Part shown: positions 1 to 10,100 of the stretch, piece after piece
How the letters are laid out: each line of letters opens with the position of its first letter
How positions within the stretch are numbered: position 1 is the stretch's first letter
NCBI GenBank assembly: GCA_000818945.1
Contig: KN805410.1
Span: 102,476-166,475 of the forward strand
Length of the DNA: 64,000 nucleotides
Direction: 5' to 3'
Source: Schizochytrium sp. CCTCC M209059
Taxonomy: Eukaryota; Sar; Bigyra; Thraustochytrida; Thraustochytriidae
Program-made: the position numbers and the translations under genes
Notes under the pieces: generated by a model
Told to the model about the DNA's origin: nothing
What the model saw: the letters and a program-made list of their open reading frames with translations, nothing else
Databases searched by the model: none

Positions 1-1565
1 CCTGCGTCACATGCCATGAGGACGCGATCCCCCTGACGTGTCCACTCGAGAGCGCGAATTGTAGAGGGCGTGGTGATGAAACCGAGAGGCTTGAATGTCC
101 CATCGCGGCGCACGTCGAAAACGAAAACTGTCCCATCACGACCTGCAGTGGCAAGACGGGTAGCACTTTCATCGAGGGCGATGGCCGTGAGAGCAGCATT
201 GTGCGGCTTGGTCGCCATGACAAGTCGAAAGCTTCGACTGGCCCTGTCTGCCCGAAGAAGTCGCACCACACCGTCCTCAAAGCCGACAAGTAGAGAGCGA
301 CCCGTCATGTCAAAGATGGCTGGCATCCACAATGTAGCCGTGGCGCTCGTGTTGAAATGCCGCTGAAAGAGGCAAACACCTGCGATATAGTCCCAGGCGC
401 GCACGGAGCAGTCTTCACCGGCGGTGACGGCGAGATGGTCGACTGGCGAGCTGATTACACCAGCAATGCGGCCCGAGTGGCCCGCGCGGAGCTCAATGCA
501 TTCACACCCGGGTACAATGGGCTCTTCAAGACGGTAAATGCCTCCGTTGCGATCTTGGAGAATGAGGTAGTCTTCTCCGACGCAAATAGAGATCGGGACC
601 TTGCCCTCAACGTGGAATTGCCGTGTCGGCGCGAGCTCAAAGAAGGGATTTTCGTCCGTGACGTCAGCACTGTCGATGGCAGCCATGGACCACCAGCGGA
701 GCCAGCCGTCCTCGCCCGCGGTGAGAAACTGACCCTTGGCTGGAGTTTCCGCTCCAATGAGCTCGCAAACGTGAACTTCGCCCTCGTGGGGCAAGAGGTG
801 ACCGGGACGGCGGACCTCGAGCTTGATGAAGTTGCCGTCCCACAGCAGGAGTGAGCCCGACTCGGAGCCACTGAGGACCTTGCCATCGGGCATGACTGCG
901 TACGCGGAGACATCGCTGAGCTCAACCTTGCCGAACTTGCCAATGTCACCCTGCAGCTTGAGGCCTGTGAAAGTGTCTGCCATTTTCCAGAAGCGAATGT
1001 GACCAAGACCACTGGTCGTGAGGAAGCCGTCCTTGCCGGGAGCAAAAGAAACATTATAGATTTCCTGCGCAAATGCCTTGTTGCGCAAGATGATGCGCTC
1101 ACTCTCCCAATCCCAGACAGTGAGCAAGAAATCGGGGCTAGCGCCAACAGTGGCAAGTTTATCGCCTCCAGAGCTGAACGCCATGCAGCTGTAGGCACGT
1201 TCCGTACCTCCGCGCAGAGTCTTGAGTAGTTTCCGGCTCGGAAATTCGTGGATGTACACATTCGGCTTGTTCCCTTGTCCACCGATGGCAAAGTACTTTC
1301 GGTTTGGGTGTACGCAGACACAACCAATGCCTTGACTGTCAGGACAGAAAAGGAGCTCCGTGGACTTGGCCTGCGTGTCCAGAACCGCGGCGGCGGACCC
1401 CAACGTGGTCAGTAGCACGCCTCGATCGTTGAGCAGGTGCACATTATTCCTCTTTCGGCTTGCAAAGCCAAAGCCTTGCTGCACTGCCAGAACACCGCTT
1501 CGGTCAATCTCGCATGGCTCGCGAAGGATGTTCGCCCAACCTCCTGCGCCGCTGCTCGTCGTCAT
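1..1565 (-). CDS. CFAP44: Cilia- and flagella-associated WD40 protein CFAP44-like, 3' part beyond the window
   Basis: The minus strand is open from an ATG at 1565 to the left edge, about 521 codons without a stop, so the C-terminal part is missing. The protein begins MTTSSGAGGWANILREPCEI and continues with RKRNNVHLLND, then a series of WD40 blades, for example VWDWESERIILRNKAF, TTSGLGHIRFWKM, LSGSESGSLLLWDG and LATAGRDGTVFVFDV. This order (a short lead, the KRNN box, then two sets of blades) is that of CFAP44/WDR52. In the family this protein sits on the ciliary axoneme near the inner dynein arm I1 tether and is needed for normal waveform. The assignment rests on remembered family resemblance; another axonemal WD40 protein such as CFAP43 is less likely. 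No intron is needed in this part. It is divergent to the PDI gene. Confidence 0.8.
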   Translation of the reverse strand, partial: MTTSSGAGGWANILREPCEIDRSGVLAVQQGFGFASRKRNNVHLLNDRGVLLTTLGSAAAVLDTQAKSTELLFCPDSQGIGCVCVHPNRKYFAIGGQGNKPNVYIHEFPSRKLLKTLRGGTERAYSCMAFSSGGDKLATVGASPDFLLTVWDWESERIILRNKAFAQEIYNVSFAPGKDGFLTTSGLGHIRFWKMADTFTGLKLQGDIGKFGKVELSDVSAYAVMPDGKVLSGSESGSLLLWDGNFIKLEVRRPGHLLPHEGEVHVCELIGAETPAKGQFLTAGEDGWLRWWSMAAIDSADVTDENPFFELAPTRQFHVEGKVPISICVGEDYLILQDRNGGIYRLEEPIVPGCECIELRAGHSGRIAGVISSPVDHLAVTAGEDCSVRAWDYIAGVCLFQRHFNTSATATLWMPAIFDMTGRSLLVGFEDGVVRLLRADRASRSFRLVMATKPHNAALTAIALDESATRLATAGRDGTVFVFDVRRDGTFKPLGFITTPSTIRALEWTRQGDRVLMACDA

Positions 1566-2454
1566 GATACCCTCCGCCGACCAACCTCAACGTCGACGCC
1601 AATGAGTTTTCCCGTCACCACGCTCACTTTTGAGAAAACCAAGTTCCCTTGGCTCTCGCCGGCCTCGCTGTCTGTCTGTCCTAAGAGAGCAACAACCAAA
1701 ATCATCAATCAAACAAGCAACCAAAATTATAACCTTGCAAATAAGCAAATAAGCACGACCTTGGGCCTTCGTGCTGGCCGACCGACGTCCTCGTCCCTCA
1801 TCACCTTTCCCGTGTCAATCGTCCCGCCCAAACTCAGCCAAGGCGCCAGAATCATAAAGGGTCTAACGGATTTCATCCTTCTTCTAGTTCCCTTTATTCC
1901 CCCTCCTTCTGTCTCTCTCTGTCTCTTCTGGGAGGTACGCTGCAACACTTTGCCATCAAAACTCTTTTTCGTACTAACGTAACATGATACTTTAAAGGGG
2001 TCTAAGCATATAGACTTGTAGGGGAACCCCTACACGCTGGAAGGGCGTTCTCTTCGCGGCGCAAGACCACAAAGGGCGGCGCCAAGTCGAGTATCCGACG
2101 CTGTGCAAATGCGGTAAACGCGCATAGGCCCTTGCGCGGCCGTTGACGTTATCACTCTCTCTCTCTCTTTCTCTCTCTCTGGCTCTCTCTCTGTGTTCGC
2201 TTTCGTTTGTTGGGTGGTCCCTTCGCTCGACCTCGAGGCGCGGACACAGATCAGCTTCGTGCGATCGCGCTGTCCGTGGCCGCAGAGAGCGCCGCTTCCG
2301 GGTCTCGTCCGCGCGCACGAGGCCTGTGCGCAGCTTTTCTTGGGCTTTTCTTGGCCTTGCGTTGACTGCTTTGGTTCGAGCGTGGATACTCATCGACAGG
2401 GCTTGGACGCACGTCGAGAAAAAGGAGAAGGAGAAGGAGAAGGAGAAAAAGAAG
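1566..2454. other. Divergent intergenic/5' region with CT-rich tract
   Basis: This spacer separates the starts of the CFAP44-like and PDI genes and must carry both promoters. A pyrimidine-rich CT tract lies at 2153-2193 and a purine-rich GAGAAG tract at 2421-2453, immediately before the PDI start. The PDI frame stays open 104 codons upstream to 2143, but that stretch is a serine/arginine-rich translation of simple sequence and is not treated as coding. No RNA gene was seen. Confidence 0.5.
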
Positions 2455-4431
2455 ATGGGCGTCTCTTGGAGGAGTGCCCTCGCGGCGACGGTGGCTGCGG
2501 CGATGATGTTCATCGGAAGGGCCGAGGAGGCGCCGGGAAACTATGAGATTTTCTTCGGTGACGACTTTGACATGAGGCTGTCTGAGAAACTCAACGGCGG
2601 CAAGAATGTGCTCATGTTGTTCATGGCGCCCTGGTGCAATAACTGCAAGGCTCTCGCACCCGAGTTTCTCGAGGCCGCCAAAATTATCGAACAGCTGGGG
2701 GAAACCGGAGACCTGAGCCCCACGGTGTTCGCAGAGATTGATGCAGACAACTTTGCAGACATTGGCGCAAAGTATGAGATCGAGGCGTTCCCGACGCTCA
2801 AATGGTTCCCCGCCGGGTCCGACGGCGCGACAGCTGAGCCCTTTGTTGCGGCCATGGATGCCGACGGCATGGTGAGCTTTATTAAGAAACAGTCAATGAA
2901 GCCACTGGAACCTATAAAGAGCAAGAACGCTCTGGCAGACTTTCTCGCGCTGCGCGAGACCATCTCGTTCAAGGACGGTCTGACGGTTCTTGGCGCCAAG
3001 AGCCTCGATGCCGCCACCGACGCGATTGACGCGATTGACGCTGTACGCAAGTCAGATACGGAGGGAATGCGCTTCGCACTCTACGAGAGCGCCACGCCGC
3101 TCGCGGACGTTGCCGAGATTTTGGGCGAGCCTGTTGGCAGCGATGATGAGGGTCTTTTCGTCATTCTCAGCCCTCGCCACGGCGTCAAGTCATTTCCCCT
3201 TGAAAAGGTTGCCAGTGGCGCGGCGGACATGATTGCCGAGGCTACGTCGATTCCCAGCGACGTCGTTGAGCTTACCACGGCCAGTATTGCAGAAGCCCTG
3301 AACAAGTATGACTATGCCGTGATCAAGTTCTATGCGCCGTGGTGTGGGTACTGCCAACAGCTCGCGCCTGTGTACGAGTCTTTGGCTGGCGCCGCCAAGA
3401 CGGCGGGACTTGACAATGTCCTGATTGCCAAGGTAGATGCGACCGCGGAGGAAGAGCTCGCCGTCGAGTATGGCATCGAAGGCTTCCCCACGCTCAAATG
3501 GATTCGCAAGGGTATTGCCTACGACTTCAGCAATGAGCGCCATGATCATCACGCTATGCTCGAGTACATTGTCGACAAAATGGGCCCCACCTTTGACAAA
3601 GAGCTGACGAGTGCAACCAAGGATGACGTGGACGCTTTCTTTGAGGACCATAAGGGCAGGCGCGCAGCTTTTATGCTTCTCGCAGAAGATTCTGCTTCCG
3701 ATGCAATCGAAGCAGCGGCATACGGAGCCAGTGCCGCTGTCGGTCTCTCGACGAAAACCTCGACGGAGACGATGCAGGCGCTCGGCGTCGAGAAGCTGCC
3801 AGCAGTCATTGTGATGAATGAGGCCGGTATGAGCACCACCATTACAGAAGGCGACGTGAGCTTTTCAGACATGGATGGTTTGGGCTCGCAGCTTAACATT
3901 CTCTCGATGCCGACCATCTCTACCTTTTCGGACGAGTTTCTGGACGAAGCCATCGACAGTGGCACGGGCAGCATTTACTTTATGATCTGCGACCCGGAGA
4001 GTCCGGCGCTCGATGTCCTGGAAAAGTTTGCGAGCTCTCGCTCGCGACGTGAAGAGCTGTTCGCGTTTGTTGATCCCCTCGACGAGGAGATGGACTATGC
4101 TCTTGAATTCTTTGATGCGGCTTTTGAAAAGGGTTCGGACAAGGTTTTTCTTCGTGCAGTGAATGCTGCCGAAATTGAAATGGGCGGTGGAATCTTTCCG
4201 CTTCGCAATTCGAATGGCGAAACCTTCGTCTCCGCAAGCGACTTGACTGTTGCAATGCTCGAGACCTTTGCGCAGGATGTCAAGGAGCAAAATGTAGAAC
4301 CCTTACCGGAGCCCGCTGAGGAATACCCCCCGGATCCCGATGGTCCTTACCGCGATGATTCGTACTATGATGAATTCGCGGACGGCGACGCGTCTGTGGA
4401 CATGGGTGATGCCCTGCACGATGAACTGTAG
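2455..4431 (+). CDS. ER protein disulfide isomerase with CNNC and CGYC thioredoxin sites, ends HDEL
   Basis: The product is a 658-residue lumenal thiol oxidoreductase that would form and shuffle disulfides in secretory proteins. The ATG at 2455 is chosen because it opens directly into a signal peptide (MGVSWRSALAATVAAAMMF, cleavage near residue 24). The first thioredoxin domain (about 25-135) carries APWCNNCK with cysteines 61 and 64. A redox-inactive thioredoxin-like stretch follows, then a second active domain (about 265-380) with APWCGYCQ, cysteines 297 and 300. A long C-terminal segment without an active site ends in an acidic tail and the ER retrieval signal HDEL. Domain order is therefore active, inactive, active, inactive, unlike classical a-b-b'-a' PDI. 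CNNC is an unusual active-site tetrad. The family call is secure; the exact subfamily is not. Confidence 0.92.
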   Translation: MGVSWRSALAATVAAAMMFIGRAEEAPGNYEIFFGDDFDMRLSEKLNGGKNVLMLFMAPWCNNCKALAPEFLEAAKIIEQLGETGDLSPTVFAEIDADNFADIGAKYEIEAFPTLKWFPAGSDGATAEPFVAAMDADGMVSFIKKQSMKPLEPIKSKNALADFLALRETISFKDGLTVLGAKSLDAATDAIDAIDAVRKSDTEGMRFALYESATPLADVAEILGEPVGSDDEGLFVILSPRHGVKSFPLEKVASGAADMIAEATSIPSDVVELTTASIAEALNKYDYAVIKFYAPWCGYCQQLAPVYESLAGAAKTAGLDNVLIAKVDATAEEELAVEYGIEGFPTLKWIRKGIAYDFSNERHDHHAMLEYIVDKMGPTFDKELTSATKDDVDAFFEDHKGRRAAFMLLAEDSASDAIEAAAYGASAAVGLSTKTSTETMQALGVEKLPAVIVMNEAGMSTTITEGDVSFSDMDGLGSQLNILSMPTISTFSDEFLDEAIDSGTGSIYFMICDPESPALDVLEKFASSRSRREELFAFVDPLDEEMDYALEFFDAAFEKGSDKVFLRAVNAAEIEMGGGIFPLRNSNGETFVSASDLTVAMLETFAQDVKEQNVEPLPEPAEEYPPDPDGPYRDDSYYDEFADGDASVDMGDALHDEL

Positions 4432-4939
4432 CAGAGTTAGCTCTGCGAGGCATCGAGTATCGGAGACGATGAGCCAGGGAGGCACGCAGCATACTCCTCT
4501 GACTGTGAATCAACCTTGGCTCGCATCCCGCGCACGCACACAGATTAAAAAACAACCAACATAAATTGAAAGTATACGGTTCACTGCGTCCACGTTATTT
4601 TCGGGGGAGGGAAGACGGGAAAATCTTGACGTACTCATCGAAAGGCTGGTCATCTTCTTGCATCGAGGCGTGGAAATTCACGCATGACAGACTGTGAAGA
4701 ATAGAATCAACGAACATGTAGCCGCAGCCTACAGATGAAAGTTCCCGGCCCTGCTGGCTTCAGCTTCCAAATTTTCATATTGACCTAAAAGGTCTTGTCG
4801 TGGTCAATGGAAGAAGGCCTGATGCGTTCATAGTATTTACAATAGTTGGCTGCGTCGTATCGCCGTAGGCCACCACTTCGATTTCATCATCAGTGCTCTT
4901 CCCCCCCTACATGAATTCAATCATCCGTGGCCATCGCGC
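4432..4939. other. Convergent 3' spacer
   Basis: This region lies between the stop codons of the PDI gene (+) and the epsilon-tubulin gene (-) and presumably holds both 3' UTRs. No open frame with convincing composition, RNA gene or repeat was seen. Confidence 0.45.
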
Positions 4940-6521
4940 TCACAGAATACACGGAGGCTGCGAATCTGCAGCAATGCGCTCAGCCTCATCGAATTTGTCA
5001 CTGTAGTCGTGTTGCAATGAGGCTAGCGTCTCAAGAGCAACGTCAAAATGACCCTCGTCCATGAAATTTGTGTAATGATGGATATAGGCTTTCCGACGCG
5101 GACCGTATAATGTGCGGAAACGCTCTTCCATTCCAGCGAAGACGCCACGCACGCAGGAGTTATTCGCGAGAGAGATCATTGAATGATGCTGATCAGCAGG
5201 CCTCGCGGCACAAAGACCAATCTTGAAAGCATCCTGATTCCAGCTAGGAAGCTCGATGTGCTGACCGAGACGCTCGACATTCCGATGAATGTCAGCGAGA
5301 TTAACGTGGCCACGCACCAGCATGGCACAAGCAAGGAAGCGACCATTGACCGGGTCCGTCTTTAAAAGCTGATTTGAGCGCGCCATGGCTCCGGCGAACA
5401 TGCGATCGACCTGTTGCTTTTGCGCAACACGTGACGAGCGATCTGGGTCCCCAGCAAGCGGGCTGATGGCCGAGTTGAGAAACTGCATCCGGGGAAAGGG
5501 TACGAGGTTCGTTGTGAGCTCGCTGAGATCGAGATTCATCTTGCCAGGGAAGCGCGCGCAGCACGTGAGATTGGAGATCATCTGGGCCGCCACTCCGTTC
5601 ATTTCGTCAAAGGCTTCCCCCCCTTTACTTGTTGCTGCTCCAGCACCAAGACGGTTAGGCCGTTGGCCTTTTTGTACCTTGCGACTCTCAATTGTTGAAG
5701 CGGTTTTCGCTGCGTCCATAAGCGCCTCGTTACTCATGGGGAAGACACAGTCTGCGTGTTCACGCAGTTCGTGCAATGCAAAGGCTGCGTTGTATGGCGA
5801 AGTGATGACATCGTCATCCTCTGATCTGTGCGGGACATATGTATGAGAAGGAAAGCATGAAATGAAAGAACGGAAAAAAGGGAAAAAAGGAGTAAAAGCA
5901 GAAGCATAATGAGTCAGTGACAAACAAGGTACAAAGTTGACGTCAAACAATTGCAGGCATGCCAGAAACAGGACTGACAACGTACGGAAGAACAGAGCCC
6001 GCGAACCTAAATTTGCCAGGAAAGTGGTCCGCGAGAATGGAAAGCGTGCGGGATCCAAGACCGGACCCAGTTCCACCGCCCGTTGAATGCAGCAAAAAAA
6101 ACGCCTGCATCGACTCACATCTCTCCGCCTCGCGTCGGAGCGCCTCGGCGATTCGTTCGGCATACTCATTACCGTAGCCGTGGAAGCCATGGGCAAAGTT
6201 GTTGCCCGCGCCAGACACGCCACGGATAAACTCGTGCTCATCAAAGAGCTCGCGAAGAGGGCCACTCAGCGTTTGTGCTAAAACACCTTCTTCCGTGTCG
6301 ATGAGCACGGCGCGCGCGCGAAGGCTACTTATTGGCGCATTGACGTCATCAAGGGCGGCGCCTGTGCGAGCGTTGACGTTGCGAAAGTATGTGCTCATGG
6401 GCGCATCAAAGCACCCGTCTTCGCTCGCTGCAGCGTGTTCTCGCAGCACGCGACCCCAAAAGCTCCTTCCTACCTGATTTCCGCATTGGCCCACCTGGAC
6501 CGTCACCACCTCGCGCGGCAT
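4940..6521 (-). CDS. TUBE1: Epsilon-tubulin, two exons (6521-5986 and 5825-4940)
   Basis: Epsilon-tubulin is a centriole/basal-body tubulin needed for triplet microtubules. Exon 1 starts MPREVVTVQVGQCGNQVG and includes the epsilon-type LREHAA and TYFRNVNAR segments and the GTP-binding loop GGGTGSGLGSR. The reading frame breaks after FRFAGSVLP. Joining 5986 to 5825 restores PSEDDDVITSPYN, the exact place where epsilon-tubulins have an acidic DDVITSPYN motif. The spliced product is 473 residues, a normal length for the family. It ends in PPCIL rather than the acidic tail of alpha/beta tubulins. The start is the first methionine giving the canonical tubulin N-terminus. Its presence implies an organism with centrioles or flagella. 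Confidence 0.93.
5826..5985 (-). other. Intron of the epsilon-tubulin gene
   Basis: This 160 bp intron on the minus strand has donor GTACGT at 5985 and acceptor CCGCACAG ending at 5826. It has a pyrimidine-rich 3' half. It is in phase 2 and its removal joins LP to SEDDDVIT, rebuilding a conserved epsilon-tubulin motif. Confidence 0.88.
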
Positions 6522-7171
6522 TCTCTTCGCTCGCGCTGCACGCGCGTGCGCTCAGGATACGAGTCTCGTGGACGACAAACTCCGCGTCGCTGTCAAATCT
6601 CAACCGTGCGAGTGCGTGAGACATCATCGCCCAAGGTCGAGCTTGACCCTCGAGGAGGTGCTCTTCTTCTTCATCATTGTCCGCAGACAACAGCTAGGCT
6701 GGCTGACAGAGGCTGCCGACTTTGTTTCCGCCTCGGCGCTCCACATTTCGCGCAGCATGGAATGACGTGCTTCACCAGAGGCGGTTGTTGTCGATCGGAG
6801 GAGTAAAATGAAAATTATTGATAGTGAATTGCTTCTCGCCTTTTTAGAATGCGTCTTCGTTCCAGGATTAGACGCACGCAAACTTGCACGCGCAGGTCGA
6901 TGCGCGCGCGAGCAGCCTCACCTGTCGATGGTCGATAATACGGATCGGCAATCAGGTATCCCACGCCTTTCTAGTTCTCTTGTGCAGCAAAGTGCCGGGC
7001 TCTGCAAGGAAAAGCTAGCCTCCTCCAGAGGCTCGGACTCGTAACGTACACATTTTACGGGTCTAAGAGCCTCGATTTGCAAAGTCGAAATGATAGGACG
7101 CGGCAGGAAGACTCGACGGAGCGGCGCCGTGAGAGCGACTGCTGTCCTGCAGCAGCCGCAGGGCAGTTCCG
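6522..7171. other. Divergent intergenic region
   Basis: This spacer lies between the starts of the epsilon-tubulin gene and the LRR/WW gene and presumably contains both promoters. Short open frames occur on both strands but none resembles a known family. No RNA gene or notable repeat was seen. Confidence 0.45.
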
Positions 7172-10100
7172 ATGGCCTCGGGGCTGTCACGGCGCAGTCG
7201 TAATCAGGAATTCCACGATGGTACAGCAAGCTTTGCGGGGGATTCCGCACAATTTCGTGGCGATCACGAGCGCACAGAGACATATGCTGAGGCATACACA
7301 AGACTAGGGTCTCATGTTCGCGCACGAAAGGCGCTTGGTAAAAGCGCGGCAGCAGCCGCGGAACGACGCGCACAAACGGCGGACGGGTTTCACCGCAGAG
7401 ACTGGAAACGCTTGGAGCGACGCCAGTATGAGCGACGTGTGGCTACAGATGGACCTTTTCGTGTGCAAAATGTCGTAGAAAAGATGCAACCAGATCTAAA
7501 TGGAATCAGCAGACATAACTCGCTTGAAAGTATTTCTTTTAAAGACGAGCAGCATCGCAAATCAGGCGATCCTTCTGCAAGCATTCGCGCAGCGATGCGC
7601 ACAGCCCTTTCGTCTAAAGTCGTCTCGCTGCAGTGGAAAGGTCTCGAGGAAGTACCACCCGAGCTACAGTCGACACTCACGATTCAATTGAATCATGTGC
7701 AGACGATCTTACTCATGGGCAACCGTTTTCGCGAGCTACCGACATGGAGTCGGTATAGCTTTCGAAATCTGCGCGAACTTAACGTTTCAAATAACCTTCT
7801 CGAGTCTCTTCCGGCAAATTTGGGCGAGTTTTCGACCTTGGAGGTTATCGTATGCAAACAGAATGCACTAACTGCACTGCCGAACAGCATTTGCAAACTC
7901 TCGCGCCTACGCGTCCTCGATGCACGCGGCAATCATCTTGCTGCTTTACCAAAGGGAATCGGGCGCCTGAAAAGACTCGAGACCCTTTTACTTGGCGAAA
8001 ACCACGTGGAACTGCTTCCGTGGTCCTTTCGCGAGCTCGCGAGCCTCTCAACGCTGGAAATAGGTCGAAACGTATTGCAGGCGCTCGCCTTCATTGAGAT
8101 TCTGCAACTACGCGACGACGACTTTGACGAGCAAGATTTTGATAAAGTCTGGGAGCGTCGCGTTCTACCTAACGGCGCCGTCGTCTTTTACAACAAGCTG
8201 ACGCGCGAAATACTGCAACGGCCTCCAAAGCCGATTGAGCGCGGCGATCCGTGGACCGAGTGGGTCCCGGGCGATCCTGATGATGCTAGTCGTCATGGCC
8301 CGGAAAGTGAAGAGCGCCGTGAAGACCGTGAAGAGAACGATGGCACACACATTCCTGCACTTCGTCTGGGAAGTCTTGGCATGAGCAAAGGCCGACGAAA
8401 ACTCACCGGTGCGGCGCAGCAGATCTTGCTTCGGCGCAAAGCGGTCCTTGCAAGGCAAGGAAAAGGAATTTGGGGCTGCGAACTCGATCTTGACTCTGGA
8501 CATCAAGTGTACATGAACAACATACATCGTATCAGTCAAACGTCGATGCCTGGCGACTTGGATCGCTTTGGGAGACTCAAAATGCTTGTCCGTCTCGTGT
8601 TGCGCCGAAACAAATTGAATGAGCTTCCCGAAAGCTTTGGAGATCTCACCCGGCTCACGTATGTTGACGTTAGTACAAACAAGCTCACAGAGATTGCTCC
8701 GTGCGTTCTCAAGCTCAAGGATCTCGAGCATCTCGACATGAGCGACAATGCAATCAAGGTGATTCCGAGCGAAATTTCTGATGTCAAGAACCTCTGCACT
8801 TTGCTTCTCCAGCGAAACGCCATCGAGGCCATCCCAGCTTCGCTCGGCCAGCTCGCGCAGCTCGAAAAATTGTGGCTCATGGATAACGCCCTGGGGCCTG
8901 GGAGTTTGCCGTCATCATTGCGGGCGCTTAAAAACCTGCAAGATATCCAGCTTGGTGAGAACGCTGTGCTGGACGATGAGCGAGCGTCGTCGTGGGAGCC
9001 CGAAGACCCAATCGCCACCGTCGCGCTCCGTAGTCTGTCTCAGCAGCGCGTTCATCGACGAGAGGTCCTTCCTCGACCTGTTTCGCAGGCAGGCGTGAAG
9101 CTTGTGGGTGGGTTTCCTGTCAAGGCACGTGCGGAGAAATTTCCGGCGCTTATGTGGCACTTTGAAGAGCAGCAGCGTCTCGAGTCACTTGGTGCGCCTC
9201 CGCAGCCGCACAAAGTCTCTTTTGGTATCGACCAAGAGCTTCAGGATTTTAGTTTTCGGTTCAATAAAGAGGAGCGCGAGCAGATCCTTGCAGCGCGAGC
9301 AACGGGAAATCTCAGCATGCATTGGCGCGGACTCAAGGCGATTCCGCCGCTCGTTTTTCGCGTGAAAGCCTGCCTTTTAGAACTGCGGCTCGTTGGCAAC
9401 GAATTGGCTTCTCTTGGCGAGGAAATTGGCGAGCTCGAAAACTTACGCGTTCTCGACGTTCGTAGCAACCAAGTCTCGACGATCACCTCCCGAATCGGTG
9501 GATTGAAGAATTTGCAGGAGCTCGTTCTTGCAGACAACGCTCTGGATGAGCTTCCGGACCCTCTTGGTGAACTGCAGGACCTCCGCAAGCTCGCCATTCA
9601 AGGCAACAAGATTCGCGAATTGCCGGAAACGCTTGGTGGTCTCGCATCACTTCGTGTGCTAGAAGCCAACGTGAACCACATTTCCACTCTGCCGTCGAGC
9701 TTTGCAAAGTTGGAGGCCTTGCAGGTACTTATGCTCAACAATAATCGTCTCGAGGTGTTTCCTCCCCAAGTTCTCTCGCTACGAACGCTCAAGGTGCTGC
9801 ACCTGAACCTCAACAAGATTGGCGCTTTGCCAGACGAACTAGCTCAGCTCGGCGCTCTAGAGACCTTACACCTTGCAAGCAATCGCATCAAATCCTTTCA
9901 AAATGCGCTTGCGCAAGGTCCGCTAACGCTAACGCTGTCCAGTCTCTGGCTCACCGCCAATCAGATTCCTGAGCTCTGCGATGAATTTCATCGTTTTGCA
10001 GCGCTCCGAGATCTGCGACTGGACCTTAATCAAATGGTGTCTCCGCCTGAAGACTTTAGTCTTCGTGAAGGGGTGGCCAGCGTCCTGCGCTACTGCAAAA

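Noticed and set aside
455..1327. 290-residue open frame on the minus strand overlapping the CFAP44-like gene
   Set aside because: Its Ser/Arg-rich translation has no family resemblance, while another minus-strand frame gives clear WD40 blades through the same bases.
2143..2454. 104-codon N-terminal extension of PDI
   Set aside because: It translates a CT-rich tract into Ser-Leu repeats and would bury the signal peptide; the ATG at 2455 gives a normal ER precursor.
4940..6265. Single-exon 441-residue start for epsilon-tubulin
   Set aside because: That frame lacks the tubulin N-terminus; splicing at 5985/5826 joins it to the canonical MPREVVTVQVGQCGNQ exon.
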